A stretch of DNA of 64,000 nucleotides. Source: Kitasatospora sp. MAP12-44. GTDB taxonomy: Bacteria > Actinomycetota > Actinomycetes > Streptomycetales > Streptomycetaceae. Shown here one piece after another: positions 1 through 9,441 of this stretch. Made by a program: the position numbers and the translations under genes. The notes beneath the pieces were generated by a model. That model did no database searches. It saw nothing but the letters and a program-made list of their open reading frames with translations, and was not told the origin of the DNA. The stretch spans positions 7,378,001 to 7,442,000 of the forward strand of contig NZ_JARZAE010000004.1 in assembly GCF_029892095.1 (NCBI RefSeq), read 5' to 3'. How positions within the stretch are numbered: position 1 is the first letter of the stretch; the number at the start of each line of letters is the position of its first letter.

Positions 1-13
1 TCAAGGGGAAGTC

Positions 14-2532
14 ATGACCGCCGATCAGCACTACTGGCAGGGCGAGTGGGTCGACGACGCCGAGGCGGAGCGCCGCCTCGACGATCTCGACGCCCACGTC
101 GCCACCGCGCTCGCCGACAGGCTCAACCCGCTGACCGTGCTGGCCGCCTGCGACCGGCTGGCGATCGCGCTCGCCGACCCGGCCGGCGCGCAGTCCGTGC
201 GCCTGTTCGCCGAGCTGCGCGCCGCGCGGATCCCCGCGGGGGAGGCCGCCCGTACGCTGACCGACATCGCCGAGGGGCTCTCCCGCGAGGCGCTGGAGGC
301 CAAGCTGACCCGTGAGCTCGGCGGCATCGACCCGGGCCGGCTGGCCCGCTTCGACTTCCGTCGGGAGATCTTCGAGGGCTGGCTGCCGGTGGGCCTGCTG
401 GTGCACGTCGCGCCCGGCAACGCGCCGGCCGCAGGCGCGTTCAGCGTGATCGAGGGCCTGCTCGCCGGGAACGTCAACGCGATCAAGACCAGCGGCAGCT
501 CACGCTTCACCCAGCTGCTGCTGGCCGCGCTCGCCGAGCTCGATCCGACCGGCACGATCGCCACCCGGGTGCTGGTGCTCGCCTTCCCGTCCAGCCGGAC
601 CGGCTGGCTGGAGCGGCTGTGCGCGGGCGCCGACGCGGTGGCCGCCTGGGGCGGCGAGGAGGCCCTGGCCGGGGTCGCGGCGCTGGTGCCGGCCGGCTGC
701 CGGCTGGTCGACTGGGGGCCCAAGCTCTCCTTCGCCTACCTCACCGAGCACTCCTGGGCCGAGCCGTCGGCGCTGCGCGGCATCGCCGACGACATCTGCC
801 GGCTCGACCAGCAGGCGTGCTCCAGCCCGCAGGTGATCTACCTGGACACCGACGACACCGAGCAGGTCTTCGCCTTCGCCGAGCGGTTCGCCGCCGTGCT
901 GGCGCAGACCGTCGCCGAGCTCGACCCGGCGCTGCCGGACCTGCTGGAGAGCGCCGAGATCACCAACACCGTGCTGGTGGCCGGGCTGGAGGAGCACCTC
1001 GGCCTGACCCGGGTGCACGCGGCCGAAGACGGCAACTGGCACGTGCTGGCGGACGTCCGCAGCGCGCTGCGGGCCTCGCCGCTGTACCGCACGGTGTGGG
1101 TGAAGCCGCTGCCGCGCAAGGAGATCGTCCAGGTGCTGCGCCCGATGCGCCGCTACCTGCAGACCGCCGCGATCGGCGCCGAGCGCGCCGATCTGGCGGT
1201 GCTCGCGGGGGAGGTGCTGACCGCAGGCGTGCTGCGGGTCACCGTGCCCGGCCGGATGCTGGACAGCTACGACGGCGAGCCGCACGACGGCGTGTACGCA
1301 CTGCAGCGCTACAGCCGCCGGGTGGACGTGCAGCTGGACGAGCGGTTCGCCACCGACTCCTGCCTGGACGACCTGGTGGGCGCGCGCGAGCTGGCCGTCC
1401 CGTCCGTCCCGGTCACCGGCAAGACCGAGTTCGAGCAGCTGCAGGACGACCTCGGGCGCGCCGAGGTGTTCTTCCGCAGCGGCGGCAGCTCGGGGGCGCC
1501 CAAGCTCTCCGCCTTCGCCTGGGACGACTACCACGAGCACATGCGCTCGGGAGCCGAGGGCCTGCTCGCCGCCGGGTTCGACCCGCGCACCGACCGGGCG
1601 ATGAACCTGTTCTTCGGCGGGCAGCTCTACGGTGGCTTCCTGAGCTTCTTCTCGGTGCTGGAGACCCTGCAGGCCGTGCAGTTCCCGATGGCGGCGCAGG
1701 ACGACCACGCGGCCGTGGCCCACTCGATCGTCGACCACCGGGTGGACACTCTGTTCGGCATGCCGAGCTACCTGCTGCGGGTCTTCACCGAGGGCGCGGA
1801 CGCGCTGCGCGGCTACCGCGGGGTGCGCAAGGTCTACTTCGGCGGCGAGCACTTCCCCGAGCGCCAGCAGGCATGGCTGCGCGAGGAGTTCGGGGTCGAG
1901 CTGATCCGCTCGGCGGCGTACGGCAGCGCCGACGCGGGCCCGCTGGGCTACCAGTGCGGCGAGACCCCGCCGCGGGTGCACCACCTGTTCAGCGGGCTCC
2001 AGACCCTGGAGATCCTGGCCCTGGACGAGGACCGGCCGGCCCCCGCCGGGGAGGCCGGGCGACTGGTCTTCACCTCGCACACCCGGCGCGGCCAGCGCCT
2101 GGACCGCTACGAGATCGGCGACCTGGGCCGCTGGGTGGCGGGGGAGTGCGGGTGTGCGGGCGCCGCACCCCGCGCTTCGAGCTGCTGGGCCGCTTCGGCG
2201 ACGTCTTCCGCAGCGGCAGCTACTTCCTCAACTACCGCCGGTTCGTCACGATCGCGGAGGAGGCGTTCGAGCACCGGGGCGCGTTGCAGATCCTGCTCGA
2301 CGAGGACGACGCGGGCGAGTCGCTGACCGTCCGCCTGGAGGCCGGCCCGGCGTCGGACGGCGCGGCCGCGGCCCGGGCGTTCCTGGACGGCTACCCGGAG
2401 CTGGGCTCGGCGGTGGAGCAGGAGGGGCTGCTGGCCCTGCGGGTCGAGGTGGGGCCGGCCGACGGCTTCGAGCGCACCGCGGCCAGCGGCAAGCTGCTGA
2501 GCGTGGTGGAGCGGCGGGCGCGCAACCGCTGA
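14..2532 (+). CDS. LuxC-type acyl reductase fused to LuxE/PaaK-type adenylating domain (one frameshift)
   Basis: The first ~430 residues resemble LuxC, an NADPH-dependent acyl reductase with the aldehyde dehydrogenase fold; Cys269 in DQQACSSPQ is the expected acyl-thioester nucleophile. A LuxE/PaaK-like adenylate-forming domain follows, with phosphate loop SGGSSGAPK near residue 490, then GGEHFPE, AYGSADAG and YEIGDLG. The ATG follows an AAGGGGAA ribosome site. The frame breaks at the G run 2150-2152: the upstream frame degenerates to Ala/Ser-rich junk while the +2 frame continues with PRFELLGRFGDVF to the stop at 2532. Restoring one G gives CGVCGRR and one ~839-residue protein. Inferred role: activation of a carboxylic acid and its reduction to an aldehyde in one polypeptide; the substrate is unknown. 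The domain calls are solid; an intact product depends on the indel being an error. Confidence 0.8.
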
Positions 2533-2544
2533 CATCCTCGCGCT

Positions 2545-2580
2545 GAGGGGGGTGACGGCTGCTGCCGTCACCCCCCCCTC
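2545..2580. terminator. Bidirectional hairpin terminator between convergent genes
   Basis: A perfect ~15 bp stem (GAGGGGGGTGACGGC pairing with GCCGTCACCCCCCCTC) has a 4-nt loop and lies between the convergent luxC-luxE and PaaK-like genes. There is no T tract, as is common in streptomycetes. Confidence 0.75.
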
Positions 2581-2591
2581 ACTGCGTCCGG

Positions 2592-3860
2592 TCAGTCCAT
2601 CCGCTCGTCGACGAGCCGGACCAGCTTGCCGGTGCGCGGGTTGACCGCCAGCGCGCCCGGGCCCACCCACTCCACGGCCAGCGGGTGGATCAGGCCGCGG
2701 TCGGCGTGGTCGGCGAACATCGGACGGGTCTGCGCGAGCCGCGCGGCCAGCGCGCCCTCCAGGACGGCCTTCGCCTGCTCGCCGGCCCCGGTCGGCCCGG
2801 CCAGCCGCAGCACCAGCTGGTCGCGCTCGTCGTGGTGGCGCAGCACCACCTGCACCTCCGCGACCAGGCCGTCCTGGTCGGTGCTCTCCACCAGCGCGCG
2901 CAGGTCCTCCAGGTACACGGTCACCGGGCCGACCCGGGCGCCCTCGTCGGAGCGTCCGAGCAGCCGGAACCGGCGCTGCGGGAAGTCCACCCACTGCGCC
3001 AGGTCGCCCACGGGGTAGCGGATCACCGGCATCAGACGGCGCGCGAGGTCGGTGGCGACCACCCGGCCGGGCCGGCCGGGCTCCTCGATCGGCTCGCCGG
3101 TCTCGGGGTCCAGCAGCTCGATCACCTTGTCAGGGGTGAAGACCTGGTGGATCCGGGCGTCGCTCTCGCCGGCCACCGGACCGGCCAGGATGCCGGCGTC
3201 GACGCTCGCGTAGCCGATCGAGCGGACCTCGGCGCCCGGGAACGCCTGGGCCAGCAGCTCCAGTTGGTCGCCGTAGAACGCCTCACCGCTGAACAGGACG
3301 AGCCGGATGTGCGGCAGGGTGCCCACGGTGTCGGCGACCTCCCTGGCCAGCCGGCAGAGCGAGGTGGGCGGGGCGGCCAGCACGGTGGCCGAGAAGTCGC
3401 GCAGCGTGCCGATCACGTAGTCCAGCGGGGCGGCCCCGCCGATCGGCAGCTGGACGGTGGCGACCGGGGCTTCCTGGAGCAGGTTGAGGGTGAAGACGAA
3501 GCTGGAGTACAGCTCCCCCGCGTAGAACAGGTTGGCCACCCGGTCGCCGTCGCGCAGCCCGGCGGCCGGCAGGCCGTCGCCGAAGCGGCGGGCCATCTCG
3601 CGCCACTCCTCGCGCGTGTACATCGAGACGCGCGGCGCACCGGTGGTCCCACCGGTCTTGAAGACGATCCCGTCGCCGTGCGGGCCGGTCAGCAGCCGGC
3701 TCTCCTCGATCCCGTGGGCGCCCCAGTAGGCGCCGTGGTCGATCAGCGGGAGGTCGGTCAGCTCCGACGTCCCCTCGGGCAGACCCGCGTAGAGCTCGCG
3801 GTAGAACGGTGAGTGCGCTCGGACGTAACGCACCAGATCGGCGATCGAACGATCATTCAT
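2592..3860 (-). CDS. PaaK/LuxE-like adenylate-forming enzyme (phenylacetate-CoA ligase family)
   Basis: A 422-residue adenylate-forming protein of the PaaK family, which activates carboxylates as acyl-AMP and usually passes them to CoA or a carrier. Visible motifs are the phosphate loop KTGGTTGAPR near residue 75, LFSGEAFYG, GYASVDAG and YPVGDLAQW, with a C-terminal lid domain ending in NPRTGKLVRL. It is related to the second half of the facing fusion gene, so the pair may act on the same acid, one charging and one reducing; this is inference. The ATG at 3860 is preferred because GGGGAAG sits 9 nt upstream; a GTG at 3878 is the alternative. The substrate cannot be read from sequence. Confidence 0.8.
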   Translation of the reverse strand: MNDRSIADLVRYVRAHSPFYRELYAGLPEGTSELTDLPLIDHGAYWGAHGIEESRLLTGPHGDGIVFKTGGTTGAPRVSMYTREEWREMARRFGDGLPAAGLRDGDRVANLFYAGELYSSFVFTLNLLQEAPVATVQLPIGGAAPLDYVIGTLRDFSATVLAAPPTSLCRLAREVADTVGTLPHIRLVLFSGEAFYGDQLELLAQAFPGAEVRSIGYASVDAGILAGPVAGESDARIHQVFTPDKVIELLDPETGEPIEEPGRPGRVVATDLARRLMPVIRYPVGDLAQWVDFPQRRFRLLGRSDEGARVGPVTVYLEDLRALVESTDQDGLVAEVQVVLRHHDERDQLVLRLAGPTGAGEQAKAVLEGALAARLAQTRPMFADHADRGLIHPLAVEWVGPGALAVNPRTGKLVRLVDERMD

Positions 3861-4032
3861 GGCTTCCAACTTCCCCACCCGGCAAAGAGATCATCTTATC
3901 TTCACGCGTAGACGACGCAGCCCCGGGACGGTGCCCCGGCTGTTCGCGCGATGGATCGCCGCCGTTCCTATTCCCGAGCGTGAGTGAAACAGACCACAGC
4001 GCCACCTCTCCCTGAACGCCCTTGGGCCGTGG

Positions 4033-4038
4033 CACAAT
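4033..4038 (+). promoter_or_regulatory. Possible -10 box of the riboflavin operon
   Basis: CACAAT lies about 22 nt before the start of the FMN aptamer. CTGAAC at 4012-4017 could serve as -35, but the 15-nt spacer is short. This is a weak call, supported only by its position. Confidence 0.3.
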
Positions 4039-4060
4039 GAGCGCAAGTAGTAGCAGTGAC

Positions 4061-4192
4061 GTTCAGCGCACTCCGGGGTCGGTGAAAATCCGAACCGGCG
4101 GTTACAGTCCGCGACCCGTCCGCAGCCAGCGGCCGGTTGACCAGGTGAAATTCCTGGACCGACGGTTAAAGTCCGGATGGGAGGCGTGCGCG
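4061..4192 (+). promoter_or_regulatory. FMN riboswitch (RFN element)
   Basis: The conserved RFN blocks appear in order: GGGGTCGGTGAAAATCCGAA, ACCGGCGGTTACAGTCCGCG, a variable stem, AGGTGAAATTCCTGG, CCGACGGTTAAAGTCCGGAT and GGGAGGCG. The element precedes ribE and should lower expression of the downstream riboflavin genes when FMN is abundant. The variable arm is short. Confidence 0.95.
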
Positions 4193-4410
4193 ACGGTTCG
4201 AGCAGTGCCACGGATCCCCTCGGGGAGCCGTGTTCAAGGTGCAAGAGCAGGACTCTCTTCAGCGACGTCGGCGAACTGCCGATGTCGGCGGCCGAGCCGA
4301 CCTCGGCGACGGAGCAGAGGACGTTCGCGCACCCGCCACCGCCGAGCCGTGTCAACTCCCGTTCTTTGCCGCCCCGGAGTCCGCGCCCCTACAGCGCGAG
4401 GAGAACCCGG
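4193..4410 (+). promoter_or_regulatory. Riboswitch expression platform and ribE leader
   Basis: 218 nt separate the aptamer from the ribE start. Short hairpins are visible (CACGG...CCGTG at about 4208-4233; GCCGAG...CTCGGC near 4290), but no obvious U-tailed terminator, so premature termination and translational control cannot be told apart. The ribE frame stays open back into the aptamer, yet conserved RibE sequence begins only at 4411. Confidence 0.5.
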
Positions 4411-5070
4411 GTGTTCACCGGCATCATTGAAGAGCTCGGCGAGGTCGTCTCCATCGAGGAGTTCGGTGATTCCTCGCGCATCCGCCTGCGCGGGCCCGTG
4501 GTCTGTACCGGTGCCCGCCACGGCGACTCCATCGCGGTCAACGGCGTCTGCCTGACCGTTGTCGACAGCCCCGAGCAACTGGCCGCCGACACCACCGAGT
4601 TCAGCGCCGACGTGATGGCCGAGACACTGCAGCGCTCCAGCCTGGGCGCGCTCGTCCCCGGCTCCCGGGTCAACCTGGAGCGGGCGATGGCGCTCGGCGC
4701 CCGGCTCGGCGGCCACCTGGTGCAGGGGCATGTCGACGCCACCGGCACCCTGCTCTCCCGCGCCCCGGGCGAGTTGGACGCCGAGGGCAAGCCCCGCTGG
4801 GAGGTGCTGCGCTTCACGCTGCCGCAGAGCATCGCCCGCTACCTGGTCGACAAGGGCTCGATCACCGTGGACGGCATCAGCCTCACCGTGGTCGAGGCCG
4901 CCGCCGACAGCTTCACGGTCAGCCTGATCCCCGCGACGCTCGCTCTGACGACCTTGGGCGCCAAGGCGGTTGGCGACCCGGTCAACCTCGAGGTCGACGT
5001 CCTGGCGAAGTACGTCGAGCGGCTGCTCGACTCCCGCAGCATCCCGGCGATCTCGAAGGACGCCTCGTGA
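4411..5070 (+). CDS. ribE: Riboflavin synthase alpha chain
   Basis: 219 residues. It dismutates two 6,7-dimethyl-8-ribityllumazine molecules to riboflavin plus the pyrimidine precursor. It has the diagnostic N-terminus MFTGIIEELG and two internally repeated lumazine-binding barrels; the second begins around GGHLVQGHVDATG near residue 97. The GTG at 4411 is chosen because it gives the universal MFTGI start and has an AGGAGA ribosome site at about 4398-4403. The stop overlaps the ribM GTG. First gene under the FMN riboswitch. Confidence 0.95.
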   Translation: MFTGIIEELGEVVSIEEFGDSSRIRLRGPVVCTGARHGDSIAVNGVCLTVVDSPEQLAADTTEFSADVMAETLQRSSLGALVPGSRVNLERAMALGARLGGHLVQGHVDATGTLLSRAPGELDAEGKPRWEVLRFTLPQSIARYLVDKGSITVDGISLTVVEAAADSFTVSLIPATLALTTLGAKAVGDPVNLEVDVLAKYVERLLDSRSIPAISKDAS

Positions 5071-5710
5071 ACTGGCTCAACAGTGTCGCGTTCTCGATAT
5101 TCGGCCAGCACGTGCTCTGGACCGACATGATCGGCAACCTGCTCGGACTGGCTGCGCTGGCCCTCGGCTGGCGGCGCTCGATCTGGAGCTGGCCGGTCCA
5201 ACTCCTCTCCGGTGTCGTGCTGGTGGGGGCCTACCTGTCCGGCCATCTGACCGGTCTGATGGGCAAGCAGGCCATCGTCATCGTGACCGCGGTCTGGGGC
5301 TGGACCCAGTGGCGGCGCGGCATCCGCAGCACCGGCGAGATCAAGGTCCGCTTCGCCAGCTGGACCGAGCGGGCGCTGCTGGTCGGCGCTACCGCGCTGG
5401 TGACCACCGGGGTGGCGCTGCTCTTCACCCACTACTCCTGGATGTCCTGGAGCCCGTGGTCGGACGCCTACATCTTCGTCGGCACGCTGGCGGCGATGGT
5501 CGCCCAGGCCCGTGGCTGGGTGGAGTTCTGGTTCGCCTGGATCGCGGTGGACGTGGTCGGTGTCCCGCTGGCCTTCAACAGCGGCTACGCCTTCTCCGGC
5601 CTGACGTACAGCATCTACTTCGTCCTGGTGCTGCTGGGCCTGCGCGCCTGGTGGCTGAGCACCCGCACCCCCCGTTCCGCCTCCACCCCGACCCTGCAGG
5701 GAGTTACGGC

Positions 5711-5714
<4 letters not shown>
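5067..5714 (+). CDS. ribM: Riboflavin transporter of the PnuC family (RibM/PnuX type)
   Basis: A 215-residue integral membrane protein with about six to seven hydrophobic segments and the Trp-rich PnuC core (WPVQLLSG, GWTQWRRG, FWFAWIAVDVVGVPLAF). PnuC proteins carry nicotinamide riboside, but the actinobacterial branch embedded in FMN-riboswitch operons (RibM/PnuX) imports riboflavin by facilitated uptake. Location inside the rib operon, overlapping both ribE (GTGA) and ribBA (ATGA), supports the riboflavin assignment. Specificity is inferred from context, not from binding residues. Confidence 0.85.
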
Positions 5715-6982
<1,268 letters not shown>

Positions 6983-6984
6983 CC

Positions 6985-7014
6985 ATCCACCCGCCTGACG
7001 ATCCACCCGCCTGA
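6985..7014. repeat. Two-copy 14-bp direct repeat after ribBA
   Basis: ATCCACCCGCCTGA occurs at 6985-6998 and again at 7001-7014, just past the ribBA stop. It looks like a small local duplication in the ribBA-ribH spacer; no function is evident. Confidence 0.7.
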
Positions 7015-7051
7015 ACACCCACCCACTTACCCAGTTGAAGGAAGAACCACA

Positions 7052-7525
7052 GTGAGCGGCCACGGAGCACCCGAGCTGACCCTCAAGAACTGCCAGGACC
7101 TGCGGGTCGCGGTGATCGCCGCCCAGTGGCACACCAAGGTGATGGACGGCCTGCTGGGCGGCGCCGAGCGCGCCCTCAAGGAGCTGGGGATCGCGGAGCC
7201 GACCATCGTCCGCGTCCCCGGCACCTTCGAACTCCCCGTCGCGGCAAAGCAGTTGGCCGGTCGCGGCTATGACGCCGTGGTCGCCCTCGGGGTGGTCATC
7301 CGCGGCGGCACCCCGCACTTCGACTATGTCTGCCAGGCGGCGGCCATCGGTCTCACCGACGTCAGCGTCAGCACCGGCGTGCCGGTCGGCTTCGGCGTGC
7401 TGACCTGTGACAACGAGGAGCAGGCGATCGACCGGGCGGGCCTGCCGGGCTCCGCCGAGGACAAGGGGCATGAGGCGGTCACCGCGGCCGTCGCCACCGC
7501 CGCCATGCTGCGCTCGGTCTCCTAG
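7052..7525 (+). CDS. ribH: 6,7-dimethyl-8-ribityllumazine synthase
   Basis: 157 residues, normal size. It condenses DHBP with the aminouracil intermediate to give lumazine, the substrate of RibE. Family signatures are PGTFELPVAAKQLA, DAVVALGVVIRGGTPHFDYVC and FGVLTCDNEEQAIDRAG; the His in GGTPHFD is the expected catalytic base. GTG at 7052 follows a GAAGGAAG ribosome site. The operon lacks a ribD (deaminase/reductase) in this window, so that step must be encoded elsewhere. Confidence 0.95.
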   Translation: MSGHGAPELTLKNCQDLRVAVIAAQWHTKVMDGLLGGAERALKELGIAEPTIVRVPGTFELPVAAKQLAGRGYDAVVALGVVIRGGTPHFDYVCQAAAIGLTDVSVSTGVPVGFGVLTCDNEEQAIDRAGLPGSAEDKGHEAVTAAVATAAMLRSVS

Positions 7526-7606
7526 CCGGTTGTCGTCCACCGTCGTGTCCACGGTCCGGGACTGTTTACCGCCCGTCCCGGTCCAGCACGTAAGGTGAGA
7601 CCCATC

Positions 7607-7879
7607 ATGGCTTCGAAGACATTCGAGGAGCTCTTCGTCGAGCTCCAGCAGAAGGCCGCCGCAGGCGACCCCGCGTCCTCCCGTACCGCGCAGCTCGTCC
7701 AGCAGGGCGTTCATGCCATCGGCAAGAAGGTGGTCGAAGAGGCCGCCGAGGTCTGGATGGCGGCCGAGTTCCAGACCCAGGAGCAGACCGCCGAGGAGAT
7801 CTCGCAGCTCCTGTACCACCTTCAGGTGATGATGATCGCTCGCGGGCTGACGCTCGACGACGTCTACGCCTACCTCTGA
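7607..7879 (+). CDS. hisE: Phosphoribosyl-ATP pyrophosphatase
   Basis: 90 residues of the all-alpha MazG-like HisE family; it hydrolyses phosphoribosyl-ATP to phosphoribosyl-AMP, step 2 of histidine synthesis. The metal-binding pattern KKVVEEAAEVWMAA followed by EEISQLLYHLQVMM is present. The ATG at 7607 is preferred over 7595 because AAGGTGAG (7592-7599) fits as its ribosome site. It is followed 47 nt later by hisG, the step-1 enzyme. Confidence 0.93.
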   Translation: MASKTFEELFVELQQKAAAGDPASSRTAQLVQQGVHAIGKKVVEEAAEVWMAAEFQTQEQTAEEISQLLYHLQVMMIARGLTLDDVYAYL

Positions 7880-7926
7880 ACCACCCCTCCCGCACCATCC
7901 GCTTCCAAGCGAAGGATCCTCCTCTC

Positions 7927-8772
7927 ATGCTGCGCATCGCCCTCCCCAACAAGGGTTCGCTCTCGGGTCCGGCGGCGGAGATGCTCCATGAGGCCGGATA
8001 CCGCCAGCGCAAGGACCCGAAGGAACTGGTCCTGGTCGACCCGGACAACCAGGTGGAGTTCTTCTTCCTGCGCCCGCGCGACATCGCGGTGTACGTCGGC
8101 TCCGGCCGCCTGGACGTCGGGATCACCGGCCGCGACCTGCTGCTCGACTCGGCGTCCAACGCCGAGGAGGTGCTCGCGCTCGGCTTCGGCGGCTCGACCT
8201 TCCGCTTCGCCGGTCCGGTCGGCTCGCCCAAGGACGTCCAGGGGCTGCAGGGCCTGCGGATCGCCACCTCCTACACCGGCCTGGTCGAGCAGCACCTGGC
8301 CGAGCATGGCGTCACGGCGACCGTGACCAAGCTGGACGGCGCGGTGGAGACCGCGGTGCAGCTCGGTGTCGCCGATGTGATCGCCGACGTGGTGGAGACC
8401 GGGACCAGCCTGCGCAACGCCGGCCTCGAGGTCTTCGGCGAGCCGATCCTGATCTCCGACGCCGTGGTGATCCGCCCCAAGGGCGCCGGCCAGGACTCCG
8501 GGGTCGACCAGTTCCTGCGCCGCCTGCAGGGCGTCCTGGTGGCCCGCCGCTATGTGCTGATGGACTACGACATCCGGGCCGAGAAGGTCACCGACGCCGT
8601 CGCGCTGACGCCGGGCCTGGAGTCGCCGACCGTCTCGCCGCTGCACACCGAGGGCTGGGTGGCCGTCCGTTCGATGGTGCTCCGCAAGGAGGCCCAGCGG
8701 ATCATGGACGACCTGTGGAGCATCGGCGCCCGGGCCATCCTGGTGACCAACATCCACGCCTGCCGGCTCTGA
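7927..8772 (+). CDS. hisG: ATP phosphoribosyltransferase, long form
   Basis: 281 residues. It catalyses the committed, histidine-inhibited step of histidine synthesis, ATP plus PRPP to phosphoribosyl-ATP. The N-terminus MLRIALPNKGSLSGPA, the DVGITGRDL segment and the PRPP-loop region DVIADVVETGTSLRNAGL are typical. The C-terminal ~75 residues correspond to the ACT-like regulatory domain of long-form HisG, so no HisZ partner is needed. An AAGGATCC ribosome site precedes the ATG. hisE-hisG separated from the rest of his and placed after rib is a usual actinobacterial arrangement. Confidence 0.94.
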   Translation: MLRIALPNKGSLSGPAAEMLHEAGYRQRKDPKELVLVDPDNQVEFFFLRPRDIAVYVGSGRLDVGITGRDLLLDSASNAEEVLALGFGGSTFRFAGPVGSPKDVQGLQGLRIATSYTGLVEQHLAEHGVTATVTKLDGAVETAVQLGVADVIADVVETGTSLRNAGLEVFGEPILISDAVVIRPKGAGQDSGVDQFLRRLQGVLVARRYVLMDYDIRAEKVTDAVALTPGLESPTVSPLHTEGWVAVRSMVLRKEAQRIMDDLWSIGARAILVTNIHACRL

Positions 8773-8798
8773 CCACCCCCTTCGGGAGCACCACCGCG

Positions 8799-9266
8799 AT
8801 GCCTGACACCACCACCGGCCTGCCCACCCTGCCCGTGACCTGGGCGCCGCGCCGCAACCGCGCCGTCCTGCTCCCGGTCAGCGCGCTGATCGTGGTGGTC
8901 TTCGTCACCGTCGCGCTGGCGCTCCCCTCCGACTGGCAGCCCAACGACCGGATCGCCCTGATCCTCACCGGCCTGGTCTTCGCCGGGGCGGGCGTGATGC
9001 TGGCCCGCCCCAAGGTGGTCGCCGACGCGGACGGGATCACGGTGGTGAACTTCGTCCGCACCCGGCGGCTGCACTGGCCGCAGATCGTCCGGGTGAACCT
9101 CCGCCAGGGTGATCCGTGGGTGACGCTGGACCTGGCCGACGGCACCTCGCTGGCCGCCGTCGGCATCCAGCCGGGCGGCGGCCGCGAGCAGGCCGTCCGG
9201 GCCGCGCTCGGCCTGCGCGACCTCGCCGAGGCGCACGGCGCCACGGCCGAGCCCAGGCCTGCCTAA
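8799..9266 (+). CDS. Small membrane protein with bacterial PH domain
   Basis: 155 residues. After a short cytosolic N-terminus, two transmembrane helices (about residues 24-43 and 51-67) lead into a bacterial PH-like domain with VVADADGITVVNFVRTRRLHWPQI and WVTLDLADGTSLAAV. Such proteins are conserved after hisG in streptomycetes, but their role is not established. The ATG at 8799 is 26 nt after the hisG stop and probably shares its transcript; an upstream in-frame start would lie inside hisG. Confidence 0.75.
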   Translation: MPDTTTGLPTLPVTWAPRRNRAVLLPVSALIVVVFVTVALALPSDWQPNDRIALILTGLVFAGAGVMLARPKVVADADGITVVNFVRTRRLHWPQIVRVNLRQGDPWVTLDLADGTSLAAVGIQPGGGREQAVRAALGLRDLAEAHGATAEPRPA

Positions 9267-9441
9267 GCAGCCCCTCGAACGTCCGCGCCACCCTCGCACA
9301 GGTATCGTCTACGCTGGTAAAGCCGGGGCAAAGCAGCCCCGCCCGCCCGCGACCTGAGGAGTGACACCTCCCCTCGATGGACGATCCGTCCGGTAGTACG
9401 ACCGCCGCCTCCCTCCCGTGCCCCGGAGAGCAGGCGGCGCT

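Noticed and set aside
500..2080. Long open frame opposite the luxC-luxE gene
   Set aside because: In 70+ percent GC DNA antisense frames stay open by chance. The translation is His/Gln/Arg/Gly-rich with no domain, while the other strand has clear motifs.
2150..2152. Programmed ribosomal frameshift in luxC-luxE
   Set aside because: No slippery heptamer or downstream structure is evident, and two further genes show the same single-base errors, so a sequence error is simpler.
4177..4410. N-terminal extension of ribE starting within the riboswitch
   Set aside because: The conserved riboflavin synthase start MFTGIIEE is at 4411 with its own ribosome site; the upstream frame overlaps the aptamer and has no conserved sequence.
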